The notes beneath the pieces were generated by a model. That model was not told the DNA's origin. It saw nothing but the letters and a program-made list of their open reading frames with translations, and searched no databases. Positions 54,580 through 62,940 of a DNA stretch of 64,000 nt are shown one piece after another. Origin of the DNA: Streptomyces maremycinicus. Lineage in GTDB: Bacteria; Actinomycetota; Actinomycetes; Streptomycetales; Streptomycetaceae. Where the stretch lies: assembly GCF_001184025.1 (NCBI RefSeq), contig NZ_BBYG01000012.1, positions 186,001 to 250,000 on the forward strand. Reading direction: 5' to 3'. The stretch's first letter is position 1. The number at the start of each line of letters is the position of its first letter. The position numbers were made by a program, and so were the translations under genes.

Positions 54580-56295
54580 GTGGCAGAACGGAGCACAGCT
54601 GCCGTCGACGTGGCAGACAACAGCGGTGACAAGCCGCTGACCGCACAAGCGGACCAGTCCACGGCCGACGGGGTGGCCAAGAACCGGGAGCAGGACACGG
54701 ACAGCGACGAGGCACAGGGGAGCGGCGGGGCGGAGCGTCCCGGAAAGGCCTCACCGCCGGAACTGCACAGCGGTCACAAGCTCGCCAGACGCTATCGCCT
54801 CGAAGAGTGCGTCACCCGTCTGGACGGTTTCAGCAGTTGGCGTGCGGTCGACGAGAAACTCCGTCGTGCCGTCGGCGTCCACATCCTGCCCGCGGACCAC
54901 ACCAGGGCCCGCTCCGTGCTGGCCGCGGCCCGCTCCTCCGCGCTGCTCGGAGATCCCCGCTTCGTCCAAGTGCTGGACGCCGTCGACGAGAACGACCTCG
55001 TCTACGTGGTCCATGAGTGGCTGCCCGACGCCATCGAGCTGACCGCGTTGCTCGCGGCCGGCCCGCTGGAGCCGCACGACGCCTACCAGATGGTGAGTCA
55101 GATCGCCTCCGCCATGGCCGCCGCCCACCGCGAAGGCCTGGCGCATCTGCGTCTGAACCCCAACGCTGTTCTGCGCACCTCCTCCGGCCAGTGGCGCATC
55201 CGCGGTCTCGCGGTGAACGCCGCCTTGCGCGGCGTCACCTCGGACACTCCTCAGCGCACCGACACCGAGGCCATCGGCGCCCTGCTGTACGCGGCGCTCA
55301 CCCAGCGCTGGCCGTACGAGAACGACGCCTACGGCCTCGCGGGGCTGCCCAAGGACATCGGTCTGATCGCCCCCGACCAGGTGCGCGCCGGCGTTCACCG
55401 GGGTCTGTCGGAGCTGTCGATGCGCGCCCTCGTCAACGACGGTGCGACCGCCTCCCGGCACGAGTCCGCCTGCACGACGCCGGAGGAGCTGGTGAAGGCG
55501 ATCGGCGAGATGCCCCGCATCCGTCCGCCGGAGCCCGCCTTCACCGCCCCGCCCGAGTACCAGCGCACGACGTACCAGCAGGGCACCTACGGCCGTCCCG
55601 CGCCGCACTCGGGTGCCACCCAGCAGGTGCCCACGGCGCCGCCTCCGCTCCAGAGCCGCACCGGCAAGGCACTGAAGTGGGCGGTCTCCGCCCTCCTCAT
55701 CGCCGCCCTCGGCCTGGGCAGCTGGCAGCTGGCCGACGCCCTGATGGACCAGAGCCAGGCGGATGATCCGAACCAGACCCAGACGACGGACGAGGGCGAC
55801 AAGAACAGCACCGCGCCCAAGCCGGTCACCACGCTCAAGATCCACGATGCCGCCGAGTACTACCCGGACGGCAAGGCCCAGCACCCCGACGACGTGAAGC
55901 TGACGTACGACAACAACAGCTCCACGTACTGGCGGTCGTACTCCTTCGAGGGTGGGCCGGTACTCGCGCCGTTCAAGAAGGGCGTGGGGATCGTCTACGA
56001 CCTCGGCTCCGAGCAGAGCGTCACGGCAGCCTCGATAGGGCTTCGCTACGGCGGCGACTACACCGCCGCGAGCCTGTACGCGGCCGATTCGCTGTCGTCG
56101 TCGGCCAGCCTCACGTCCATGACGAAGATCGCCACCGCCCAGACGTCCGGGCAGGAACTGAAGATCTCCGTCAAGACACCGGTGAAGACGCGGTACGTTC
56201 TCGTATGGATCACCGCCGCGCCCTACGCGCCGCGCGACCAGTACAGCGACCCCGGCTACAAGCAGGCCATCACCGACGTGAAGTTCACCGGCTGA
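54580..56295 (+). CDS. Membrane pseudokinase with extracytoplasmic sensor-like domain
   Basis: 571 residues from GTG 54580 (GGGGAGGCAGGA upstream). A cytoplasmic Ser/Thr-kinase-like domain (about 68-320; YRLEECVTRLDGFSSWRAVD, VYVVHEWLPDAIELTALL) lacks the expected Lys, the HRD Asp (HLRLNPNAVLR) and DFG, so it is a pseudokinase. A Pro/Gln-rich linker, one membrane helix (WAVSALLIAALGLGSWQL) and a C-terminal discoidin-like beta domain (KIHDAAEYYPDGK ... AITDVKFTG) follow. Mycobacterium fuses an equivalent module to MviN; here it is a separate gene. Role in MurJ or FhaA signalling is inferred. Confidence 0.85.
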   Translation: MAERSTAAVDVADNSGDKPLTAQADQSTADGVAKNREQDTDSDEAQGSGGAERPGKASPPELHSGHKLARRYRLEECVTRLDGFSSWRAVDEKLRRAVGVHILPADHTRARSVLAAARSSALLGDPRFVQVLDAVDENDLVYVVHEWLPDAIELTALLAAGPLEPHDAYQMVSQIASAMAAAHREGLAHLRLNPNAVLRTSSGQWRIRGLAVNAALRGVTSDTPQRTDTEAIGALLYAALTQRWPYENDAYGLAGLPKDIGLIAPDQVRAGVHRGLSELSMRALVNDGATASRHESACTTPEELVKAIGEMPRIRPPEPAFTAPPEYQRTTYQQGTYGRPAPHSGATQQVPTAPPPLQSRTGKALKWAVSALLIAALGLGSWQLADALMDQSQADDPNQTQTTDEGDKNSTAPKPVTTLKIHDAAEYYPDGKAQHPDDVKLTYDNNSSTYWRSYSFEGGPVLAPFKKGVGIVYDLGSEQSVTAASIGLRYGGDYTAASLYAADSLSSSASLTSMTKIATAQTSGQELKISVKTPVKTRYVLVWITAAPYAPRDQYSDPGYKQAITDVKFTG

Positions 56296-56323
56296 GGTCT
56301 CACCGGAGGGGAGAGGGGGTCCG

Positions 56324-57049
56324 ATGGCGGAAGGCGCCGGATATGACGGAGCGAGCGACCAGGACCTCCTCACCCGCCACGTAGAGGGCGACCCCGACGC
56401 CTTCGGCGAACTCGTGCGGCGTCACCGCGACCGGCTCTGGGCGGTGGCCCTGCGCACGCTGGGCGACCGCGAGGAAGCCGCTGACGCCGTCCAGGACGCC
56501 CTCGTGTCCGCCTACCGGGCCGCGCACACCTTCCGAGGCCAGTCCGCCGTCACGACCTGGCTGCACCGCATCACGGTGAACGCCTGTCTGGACCGCGCCC
56601 GCAAAGCGGCCTCACGCAAGACCTCACCCGTCGACGACACCGAGCGACTGGAGCAACTGCTCGAGCCGCACGAGTCGGCGTCGGCCCCCGCCGAACGCAA
56701 CGACCTGCACCGCCAGCTCCTCGAAGCGCTCGGCACCCTCCCTCCCGACCAGCGAGCCGCCCTCGTCCTCGTGGACATGCAGGGCTACCCGGTCGCCGAG
56801 GCCGCCCGTGTACTCGATGTGCCGACCGGGACCGTGAAGAGCCGCTGCGCCCGGGGCAGAGCCAGACTCCTGCCGCTTCTCTCTCATCTGCGGCCGGACT
56901 CCACCGCCGCCGGCAGAGAAAACGGCACAGGACGGAACCGGGCGCAGGGGACATCCGTCCCACCGACAGCGGATCCTCGGAACGAGGAGCCGGGCAATGC
57001 CGGGACAGACGATTCAGCTGCTGTGAAGGGCGGAGGTGGGCGAGCGTGA
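56324..57049 (+). CDS. sigM: ECF sigma factor SigM
   Basis: 241 residues. Region 2 is DQDLLTRHVEGDPDAFGELVRRHRDRLWAVALRTLGDREEAADAVQDALVSAYR, ending in the -10 recognition part; region 4 is GTLPPDQRAALVLVDMQGYPVAEAARVLDVPTGTVKSRCARGRARLLPLL. A Gly-rich C-tail of about 50 residues is family-variable. In M. tuberculosis SigM lies at the same place between mviN and trxB. The stop overlaps the anti-sigma gene start by four bases (GTGA). Confidence 0.94.
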   Translation: MAEGAGYDGASDQDLLTRHVEGDPDAFGELVRRHRDRLWAVALRTLGDREEAADAVQDALVSAYRAAHTFRGQSAVTTWLHRITVNACLDRARKAASRKTSPVDDTERLEQLLEPHESASAPAERNDLHRQLLEALGTLPPDQRAALVLVDMQGYPVAEAARVLDVPTGTVKSRCARGRARLLPLLSHLRPDSTAAGRENGTGRNRAQGTSVPPTADPRNEEPGNAGTDDSAAVKGGGGRA

Positions 57050-57957
57050 CCCCGACGACGGACACGACCGGGCACCCGGACGTCGCGGAGATCGCCGACC
57101 TCACCGAGGGCCTGCTCGCTCCCTCCCGGAGCGCCGACCTGCGTCGGCACCTGGACGCCTGTGAACTCTGCGCGGACGTCCACGCCTCGCTGGAGGAGAT
57201 CCGTGGCCTGCTGGGCACTCTCCCCGGCCCGCCGCGCATGCCGGACGACGTAGCTCACCGCATCGATGCCGCGCTCGCCGCCGAGGCACTGCTGGACGCC
57301 ACGGCGCCGGAGGACGCGGACACCTCACCGACGGTGAACGTGGTCGCGAGCGACGCCGACGCACCTCATGTTTCACGTGAAACAGCAACGGCGGCGGATC
57401 GGCCCGCCGGGCGGGCCGACGTCAGCACCGGCCCGGGCCGCAAGGACCGCAAGCGGGGCGGCCGCCGCAGGGTCGCTGTCCTCGGGGCCGTCGTCGCCAC
57501 CGCGGCGCTGGGCCTCGGCTCCCTCCTGGTGACGTCGCTGACGGACGGCGACGGACCGGGCACCTCGGCTCATCAGTCGACCGGGCCGGACACCTTCTCC
57601 GCGAGCGGGCTGGAGGGGCGGGTCACCGATCTCCTCTCCAAGGCCGCCGAGACCCGCGGCTCGCACAGCGTGGGCATCCAAGGGAACTCCGACCCCGCGT
57701 CGCCCAGTGACGGACCACCCCAGCTCTTCCGGCAGCCCGTGGTGCCCTCGTGTGTGGAGCAGGGCATCGGTCGCAGCGACGCGGCACTCGCCGTCGAGGA
57801 AGGCACCTACGAAGGCACGGGCGCCCTGCTCGTCGTGCTGCCCGACCCATCCGACAGCACGCGGGTCGACGCCTACATCATGGACAAGACCTGTGTGGCT
57901 CATCCGGAGTCGGGGCCGGCGAAGGTTCTGCTGACGAACTCCTACACGCGTCGCTGA
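57046..57957 (+). CDS. rsmA: Anti-sigma factor for SigM (RsmA-like)
   Basis: 303 residues from GTG overlapping the sigM stop. The N-terminal zinc-binding anti-sigma motif is HLDACELC (about 26-33). A single membrane helix (VAVLGAVVATAALGLGSLLV, about 146-165) and an extracytoplasmic domain follow. A perfect parS site (57370-57383) is read in-frame as VSRET within the flexible region before the helix. Anti-SigM membrane anti-sigma is inferred from coupling and synteny with M. tuberculosis (Rv3912). Confidence 0.85.
   Translation: MTPTTDTTGHPDVAEIADLTEGLLAPSRSADLRRHLDACELCADVHASLEEIRGLLGTLPGPPRMPDDVAHRIDAALAAEALLDATAPEDADTSPTVNVVASDADAPHVSRETATAADRPAGRADVSTGPGRKDRKRGGRRRVAVLGAVVATAALGLGSLLVTSLTDGDGPGTSAHQSTGPDTFSASGLEGRVTDLLSKAAETRGSHSVGIQGNSDPASPSDGPPQLFRQPVVPSCVEQGIGRSDAALAVEEGTYEGTGALLVVLPDPSDSTRVDAYIMDKTCVAHPESGPAKVLLTNSYTRR
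57370..57383. other. parS site (perfect) inside the anti-sigma gene
   Basis: GTTTCACGTGAAAC, read in the gene frame as GTT TCA CGT GAA AC., encoding VSRET at residues 109-113. Confidence 0.92.
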
Positions 57958-58040
57958 CGCCCCCTGTTCCCGTCTCACCTCTGCGCCATGTCCCCCTGGA
58001 ACCCCCTACGGTGCGATCCCTCCGTGTGCCCGGACACACC

Positions 58041-58068
58041 GGGAATGCACGCCCCTTAGGATCCGTTG
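58041..58068 (+). promoter_or_regulatory. SigR (disulphide-stress) promoter of trxBA
   Basis: GGGAAT, 18 bases, then GTTG: matches the SigR/SigH consensus GGAAT-N18-GTT. It lies 68 bases upstream of trxB. trxBA of S. coelicolor is a known SigR target induced by thiol oxidation. Confidence 0.85.
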
Positions 58069-58135
58069 GGTGGGGTGAGAGTCCAAGTAGCTCCCACCGC
58101 TCAACCGATGCAGTCCAGAGACGAGGAAACAAGCC

Positions 58136-59104
58136 GTGAGCGACGTCCGTAACGTGATCATCATCGGCTCCGGGCCCGCCGGCTACACCGCGGCGCTGTA
58201 CACCGCGCGCGCGTCGCTGAAGCCGCTCGTGTTCGAAGGAGCCGTCACCGCGGGCGGCGCTCTGATGAACACCACCGAGGTGGAGAACTTCCCCGGCTTC
58301 CAGGACGGCATCATGGGGCCGGAGCTCATGGACAACATGCGTGCCCAGGCCGAGCGTTTCGGTGCCGAGCTGATCCCCGACGACATCGTCTCCGTCGACC
58401 TCACGGGTGAGATCAAGACCGTCACGGACACCGCGGGCACGATCCACCGTGCCAAGGCCGTCATCGTGACCACCGGCTCCCAGCACCGCAAGCTCGGTCT
58501 GCCGAACGAGGACGCCCTCTCCGGCCGCGGTGTCTCCTGGTGCGCCACCTGTGACGGCTTCTTCTTCAAGGACCAGGACATCGCCGTGATCGGCGGCGGC
58601 GACACCGCGATGGAGGAGGCCACGTTCCTCTCCCGCTTCGCCAAGTCCGTGACGATCGTCCACCGCCGGGACACCCTGCGCGCCTCCAAGGCGATGCAGG
58701 AGCGCGCCTTCGCCGACCCGAAGATCAAGTTCGTGTGGGACAGCGAGGTCGCCGAGATCCAGGGCGACCCGAAGCTGGCCGGGCTGAAGCTGCGCAACCT
58801 CAAGACGGGCGAGCTCTCGGACCTCGCGGTCACCGGCCTCTTCATCGCGATCGGCCACGACCCGCGTACCGAGCTCTTCAAGGGTCAGCTCGACCTGGAC
58901 GAGGAGGGCTACCTGAAGGTCGCCGCGCCCTCCACCCGGACGAACCTGACCGGCGTCTTCGCCGCCGGTGACGTGGTGGACCACACCTACCGCCAGGCGA
59001 TCACCGCGGCCGGCACCGGCTGCTCCTCCGCTCTCGACGCCGAGCGCTACCTCGCCGCCCTCGCGGACGAGGAGCAGGCCGAGCCCGAGAAGACCGCCGT
59101 CTGA
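58136..59104 (+). CDS. trxB: Thioredoxin reductase
   Basis: 322-residue FAD enzyme that reduces thioredoxin with NADPH. FAD motif [18 protein letters not shown], redox-active CATC (Cys136, Cys139) in [17 protein letters not shown] motif [14 protein letters not shown], and the FAD C-motif [13 protein letters not shown] 58136 is preceded by GAGGAAA. First gene of trxBA under the SigR promoter, after sigM-rsmA. Confidence 0.97.
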   Translation: MSDVRNVIIIGSGPAGYTAALYTARASLKPLVFEGAVTAGGALMNTTEVENFPGFQDGIMGPELMDNMRAQAERFGAELIPDDIVSVDLTGEIKTVTDTAGTIHRAKAVIVTTGSQHRKLGLPNEDALSGRGVSWCATCDGFFFKDQDIAVIGGGDTAMEEATFLSRFAKSVTIVHRRDTLRASKAMQERAFADPKIKFVWDSEVAEIQGDPKLAGLKLRNLKTGELSDLAVTGLFIAIGHDPRTELFKGQLDLDEEGYLKVAAPSTRTNLTGVFAAGDVVDHTYRQAITAAGTGCSSALDAERYLAALADEEQAEPEKTAV

Positions 59105-59146
59105 CCCTCTCCCCGCCCCACCGCACACAGAATTAAGGAGCCCCCT

Positions 59147-59479
59147 GTGGCCGGCACCCTGAAGAACGTGACCGACGCCGACTTCGAAGAGGTCGTCCTC
59201 AAGAGCGACAAGCCCGTCCTGGTGGACTTCTGGGCCGCCTGGTGCGGTCCGTGCCGCCAGATCGCCCCCTCGCTCGAGGCCATCGCCGCCGAGCACGGCG
59301 ACAAGATCGAGGTCGTCAAGCTCAACATCGACGAGAACCCGGGTACGGCCGCCAAGTACGGCGTCATGTCGATCCCGACGCTGAACGTCTACCAGGGTGG
59401 CGAGGTCGCCAAGACCATCGTCGGCGCCAAGCCGAAGGCCGCGCTGGTGCGCGACCTGGAGACCTTCATCTCCGAGTGA
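59147..59479 (+). CDS. trxA: Thioredoxin
   Basis: 110 residues. The active site WCGPC has Cys33 and Cys36; VDFWAAWCGPCRQIAPSLE and cis-Pro region MSIPTLNVYQGG are typical. GTG 59147 is preceded by AAGGAG. 42 bases downstream of trxB, so part of the same operon. A parS site and a terminator follow. Confidence 0.97.
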   Translation: MAGTLKNVTDADFEEVVLKSDKPVLVDFWAAWCGPCRQIAPSLEAIAAEHGDKIEVVKLNIDENPGTAAKYGVMSIPTLNVYQGGEVAKTIVGAKPKAALVRDLETFISE

Positions 59480-59508
59480 CACGCTGAGCCGTCTCGCCGA
59501 CGGCAGAT

Positions 59509-59522
59509 GTTTCACGTGAAAC
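59509..59522. other. parS site (perfect)
   Basis: GTTTCACGTGAAAC between the trxA stop and its terminator. Confidence 0.9.
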
Positions 59523-59525
59523 ACG

Positions 59526-59555
59526 AATGGGCCAGCCCTCGCGGGCTGGCCCATT
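59526..59555. terminator. Bidirectional terminator between trxA and the GNAT gene
   Basis: Stem AATGGGCCAGCCC ... GGGCTGGCCCATT (13 bp) followed by a T-rich stretch. Confidence 0.8.
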
Positions 59556-59571
59556 TGCGTTACCGGAATCT

Positions 59572-60189
59572 TCAGAGCGGCCGCAGCGCCGGCTCCTTCT
59601 GGACGGCCCCCAGCAGCCGGTCGAGCGCCATCTCCACATCTTCCTTCCAGGACAGCGTGGTCCGCAGCTCCAACCTCATCCGGGGATGGGCGGGGTGAGG
59701 ACGGACCGTCTTGAAGCCCACAGCCAGCAGATGATCGGCCGGAAGCACACAGGCCGGCTCCTTCCAGCGCGCGTCTCCGAAGGCCTCGATCGCTTTGAAG
59801 CCCCGTCGCAGCAGATCCTTGGCGACCGTCTGGACCATCACACGGCCCAGTCCCTGTCCCTGGTAACCCGGCATGATGAAAGCGGTCATCAGCTGCACGG
59901 CATCCGGCGACACAGGGCTCGTGGGGAACGCCGTGGAGCGGGGAACGTAAGCGGGCGGCGCGTAGAGCACGAACCCCACGGGAACGTCGTCCACATAGAC
60001 GACCCGGCCGCACGACCCCCAGTCCAGCAGGACAGCCGAGATCCAGGACTCCTTCTCCAGAGCGGGTGTACCCGCCCTTACCGCGGCCGCACTGCTGACG
60101 GGGTCCAGCTCCCAGAAGACACACGCCCGACAGCGTTTGGGAAGGTCTTGAAGGTTGTCCAGCGTGAGCGGTACGAGCCGACGCCCCAT
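59572..60189 (-). CDS. GNAT N-acetyltransferase
   Basis: 205 residues: MGRRLVPLTLDNLQDLPKRC at the start, then an acetyl-CoA motif around LMTAFIMPGYQGQGLGRVMVQ (about 105-125), then KAIEAFGDARWKEPACVLPAD. The gene between trxA and parB in Streptomyces is always of this type. AGGAAC lies nine bases upstream of ATG 60189. Substrate unknown. Convergent with trxA. Confidence 0.9.
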   Translation of the reverse strand: MGRRLVPLTLDNLQDLPKRCRACVFWELDPVSSAAAVRAGTPALEKESWISAVLLDWGSCGRVVYVDDVPVGFVLYAPPAYVPRSTAFPTSPVSPDAVQLMTAFIMPGYQGQGLGRVMVQTVAKDLLRRGFKAIEAFGDARWKEPACVLPADHLLAVGFKTVRPHPAHPRMRLELRTTLSWKEDVEMALDRLLGAVQKEPALRPL

Positions 60190-60335
60190 GAAGGCTGTTC
60201 CTCGCTTCCTTCGCTCGCGGCGTCGCGAGCGGCTGTCAGAGCGCTCCGTTCCCTGAGCAGGCTGCCGACAAAGCCGCCGACCGCCCCCAGTCCCAGCCCG
60301 GCGCTCACCAGTCCGGTCCGGCTCATCGTTCGCAT
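60078..60335 (-). CDS. Possible small membrane-associated protein overlapping the GNAT start
   Basis: 85 residues from ATG 60335, preceded by an excellent GGAGGCGGGGG. It begins MRTMSRTGLVSAGLGLGAVGGFVGSLLRERSALTAARD, with one hydrophobic segment, and ends inside the GNAT gene in another frame (112-base overlap). The second half looks like a shadow of the GNAT sequence, so only the first ~45 residues could be selected. Low-confidence gene; the hydrophobic start and Shine-Dalgarno are the only support. Confidence 0.3.
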   Translation of the reverse strand: MRTMSRTGLVSAGLGLGAVGGFVGSLLRERSALTAARDAASEGSEEQPSWGVGSYRSRWTTFKTFPNAVGRVSSGSWTPSAVRPR

Positions 60336-60519
60336 GGCCCCCGCCTCCCGCTCCGAGGTACTGCCAGGTAGATGCGCCACAACCCCTTCGCATCGTATCC
60401 ACGATGCGATTCCATCGATACCGCCTGAAAGCAAAGAGCGAGCCGTGTTCCGGTACACACCGGACACGGCCCGCTCACAGGTCCCACGGCCCGACACCGC
60501 CTCGGCTCGAGCACGCGGC

Positions 60520-61620
60520 TCAGTCCTCCGACTCCTCGGCGTCGCCCTCCACGAGACCCTTCTGAAGGACAGGTCCCTCACCGGGCGCGAGCGAATCGAG
60601 GATGCGCTCCAGGTCCTCCATCGAGGCGAACTCGACGGTGATCTTGCCCTTCTTCTGCCCCAGGTCGACCTTCACCCGGGTCTCGAAGCGGTCCGAGAGG
60701 CGGGTCGCGAGGTCGGTCAGCGCCGGAGAGACCCGACCGCCGGCCCTCGGCCCCTTGGCACGCTGAGCGGCCTGGGGACGCGAGCCCATGAGGGTCACGA
60801 TCTCCTCGACGGCCCGCACCGAGAGTCCCTCGGCCACGATGCGATGGGCCAGCCGGTCCTGCTCCTCCGAGTCGTCGACCGAGAGAAGCGCGCGAGCGTG
60901 ACCGGCGGAGAGCACTCCGGCCGCGACCCGGCGCTGGACCGCAGACGAGAGCTTCAGCAGACGCAGAGTGTTGGACACCTGCGGACGGGATCGGCCGATC
61001 CGGTCCGCCAGCTGGTCGTGCGTGCAGTTGAAGTCCTTGAGCAACTGGTCGTAGGCGGCTGCCTCTTCCAGCGGGTTCAGCTGCGCCCGGTGGAGGTTCT
61101 CCAGAAGCGCGTCCAGGAGAAGCTTCTCGTCATCCGTGGCCCGCACGATCGCCGGGATCGCCTCCAGGCCGGCCTCACGGCAGGCACGGAAGCGCCGCTC
61201 ACCCATGATCAGCTCATAGCGCGCGGGGCCCAGCTGGCGTACGACGACCGGCTGGAGCAGACCGACCTCCTTGATGGAGGTGATGAGCTCGTGCAGCGCG
61301 TCCTCGTCGAAGACCTCCCGGGGCTGACGCGGGTTCGGCGCGATGTGGTCGAGGGGAATCTCAGCGAAGTGTGCGCCGATGGGAGGCGCGGGCATCTCCG
61401 CAGAGCCGTTCGCTGACTGCTCCTCTGTTTCACGTGAAACAGGCAGCAGTCCGGCCACCTTCGCCGCAGCCACTCCGCGGTCGGTCGTCAGAACCGGCAC
61501 GGCTGTCGGGGCCATGGCCGCTCCGCCCCCCACCGCGGCCTGCGCCGGCGTCTTCTCCGTCGGGGCCGCCGGGATCAGTGCGCCAAGTCCGCGGCCCAGC
61601 CCCCTCCGTCGCTCACTCAC
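60520..61620 (-). CDS. parB: Chromosome-partitioning protein ParB
   Basis: 366 residues. An N-terminal ParB/Sulfiredoxin-like domain ([29 protein letters not shown], then [13 protein letters not shown], the CTP-binding GERR motif) is followed by a helix-turn-helix ([23 protein letters not shown]-like [21 protein letters not shown], about 200-220) and a C-terminal dimer domain (about 290-366). It binds parS and spreads on flanking DNA to organise the origin region. GTG 61620 overlaps the parA stop by four bases (GTGA). A perfect parS site lies in its own coding region (61427-61440, encoding VSRET at residues 61-65). Confidence 0.97.
   Translation of the reverse strand: MSERRRGLGRGLGALIPAAPTEKTPAQAAVGGGAAMAPTAVPVLTTDRGVAAAKVAGLLPVSRETEEQSANGSAEMPAPPIGAHFAEIPLDHIAPNPRQPREVFDEDALHELITSIKEVGLLQPVVVRQLGPARYELIMGERRFRACREAGLEAIPAIVRATDDEKLLLDALLENLHRAQLNPLEEAAAYDQLLKDFNCTHDQLADRIGRSRPQVSNTLRLLKLSSAVQRRVAAGVLSAGHARALLSVDDSEEQDRLAHRIVAEGLSVRAVEEIVTLMGSRPQAAQRAKGPRAGGRVSPALTDLATRLSDRFETRVKVDLGQKKGKITVEFASMEDLERILDSLAPGEGPVLQKGLVEGDAEESED
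61427..61440. other. parS site (perfect) inside parB
   Basis: GTTTCACGTGAAAC, read in the parB frame as V-S-R-E-T (residues 61-65), in the unstructured N-terminal part. Confidence 0.93.
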
Positions 61621-62690
61621 TGAATGCCCTCCACCATGTTCGGGTTGTTCTGGGCGCCGATATGGGCGTGTGTCGCGTCGTAGCTGACCCCGACACCCCT
61701 CAGCGCCAGCTCTCGTGCTGCCTCAAGATAGGAGAGAGCACCGCTCGATCCCGGATCGTAGGTCAGCACCGTCTGTCCGTAGCTCGGCGCCTCGGAGATG
61801 CGGACCGAGCGGGGAATGCTCGTCCGCAGCACCTCCTCGACGAAGTGGGTGCGCACCTCTTCCGCGACCTGCGACGCGAGGCGCGTCCGGCCGTCGTACA
61901 TGGTGAGCAGAATGGTCGACACATGCAGGGCGGGGTTGAGGTGCCCCCGTACCAGGTCGACGTTGCGCAGCAACTGCCCCAGACCCTCCAGCGCGTAGTA
62001 CTCGCACTGGATCGGGATGAGTACCTCGGCACCGGCCACCATCGCGTTGACGGTCAGCAGGCCGAGTGACGGCGGGCAGTCGATGAGGATGTAGTCCAGC
62101 GGCTGCTCGTACGCCTGGATCGCGCGCTGGAGGCGGCTCTCACGTGCCACCAAGGAGACCAACTCGATCTCCGCGCCGGCGAGATCGATCGTGGCGGGAG
62201 CGCAGAAGAGGCCTTCTACATCGGGGACAGGCTGAACGACTTCCGCGAGCGGGCGACTGTCGACCAACACGTCATAGATGGACGGCACCTCGGCGTGGTG
62301 ATCGATCCCCAGGGCCGTGGACGCGTTGCCCTGAGGGTCGAGGTCGACCACCAGGACCCGGCCACCGTGCAGAGCCAGGGAAGCGGCAAGGTTGACGGTC
62401 GTCGTTGTCTTGCCCACCCCGCCCTTCTGGTTGGCGACGACGATCACACGGGTCTGCTCAGGGCGCGGCAGGCCCTCGCCGGCGCGGCCCAGAGCCTCCA
62501 CCGCGAGTTGGGCAGCACGACCGATCGGGGTGTCGTCCATCGGGGGCGGTGTTTCACGTGAAACATCCTCCCCAAAGGACTCGGTACGGGGACCGGGGAC
62601 CGGATCGGTCATCGGTCCCGCGATGTTGGCGTCGGACCGCAAGGATTCACTCTCCTCGACTTCAGGCTCGCAATGAACAGAGCCTCCCAT
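61617..62690 (-). CDS. parA: Chromosome-partitioning ATPase ParA
   Basis: 357 residues from ATG 62690 ([15 protein letters not shown]). The ATPase core starts near residue 78: [21 protein letters not shown] (deviant Walker A KGGVGKTT), [30 protein letters not shown], and [19 protein letters not shown]. Interacts with ParB to segregate origins, especially at sporulation septation in Streptomyces. The frame runs further upstream to 62912, but that part crosses a parS in a different reading phase and two DnaA boxes, so 62690 is preferred. A perfect parS lies at 62551-62564 (encodes VSRET at residues 43-47). Confidence 0.93.
   Translation of the reverse strand: MGGSVHCEPEVEESESLRSDANIAGPMTDPVPGPRTESFGEDVSRETPPPMDDTPIGRAAQLAVEALGRAGEGLPRPEQTRVIVVANQKGGVGKTTTTVNLAASLALHGGRVLVVDLDPQGNASTALGIDHHAEVPSIYDVLVDSRPLAEVVQPVPDVEGLFCAPATIDLAGAEIELVSLVARESRLQRAIQAYEQPLDYILIDCPPSLGLLTVNAMVAGAEVLIPIQCEYYALEGLGQLLRNVDLVRGHLNPALHVSTILLTMYDGRTRLASQVAEEVRTHFVEEVLRTSIPRSVRISEAPSYGQTVLTYDPGSSGALSYLEAARELALRGVGVSYDATHAHIGAQNNPNMVEGIQ
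62551..62564. other. parS site (perfect) inside parA
   Basis: GTTTCACGTGAAAC, read in the parA frame as V-S-R-E-T (residues 43-47), in the N-terminal tail before the ATPase fold. Confidence 0.93.
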
Positions 62691-62726
62691 GCCTTCGGGG
62701 TCACGAACCAGTGAGGCCTGTTGTTC

Positions 62727-62735
62727 TGTGGAGAA
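62727..62735. promoter_or_regulatory. DnaA-box-like 9-mer upstream of parA
   Basis: TGTGGAGAA, one mismatch to TTGTCCACA (reverse). Confidence 0.55.
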
Positions 62736-62744
62736 ATCCACCTC

Positions 62745-62753
62745 TGTGGACAA
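62745..62753. promoter_or_regulatory. Perfect Streptomyces DnaA box upstream of parA
   Basis: TGTGGACAA, the exact reverse complement of TTGTCCACA, 54 bases upstream of the parA ATG. Confidence 0.75.
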
Positions 62754-62848
62754 CTCCCGCCTCCCATCGAGTGAGCCGAGAGGCTTTCGGTCGCGGGGTT
62801 CGGCTGCGGCGCGGCCGCGGCTGATGATGCCGTGGAGCAGAGAGCGAC

Positions 62849-62862
62849 GTTTCACGTGAAAC
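62849..62862. other. parS site (perfect) upstream of parA
   Basis: GTTTCACGTGAAAC in the parAB upstream region. If the longer parA frame were translated, it would be read in a different phase (FHVK), unlike the VSRET seen in the true coding sites. Confidence 0.92.
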
Positions 62863-62940
62863 ACGATGCACAGCGCCGACGGCCGGATCCCCCGCGACAC
62901 TCCGTGATGCACGGGTTTGGCAGCTTGTGTGGAGTACGCC

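Larger units (their letters stand above)
62691..62940 (-). promoter_or_regulatory. parAB promoter region
   Basis: 250 bases between rsmG and parA on the same strand. Contains a parS (62849-62862), two DnaA-box-like 9-mers (62727, 62745) and a run of overlapping AT-richer stretches. No -10/-35 could be fixed with confidence; S. coelicolor parAB has two promoters in this region. Confidence 0.6.

Noticed and set aside
57878-60124. 748-codon minus-strand open frame over trxB-trxA
   Set aside because: It is a shadow of the trxBA genes and the following region; its translation is Gly/Arg/Glu/Asp-rich and has no recognisable fold.
62691-62912. N-terminal extension of parA to 62912
   Set aside because: It would cross a parS in a different phase and two DnaA boxes. 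The ATG at 62690 gives a normal ParA length, so I treat the upstream part as promoter DNA.
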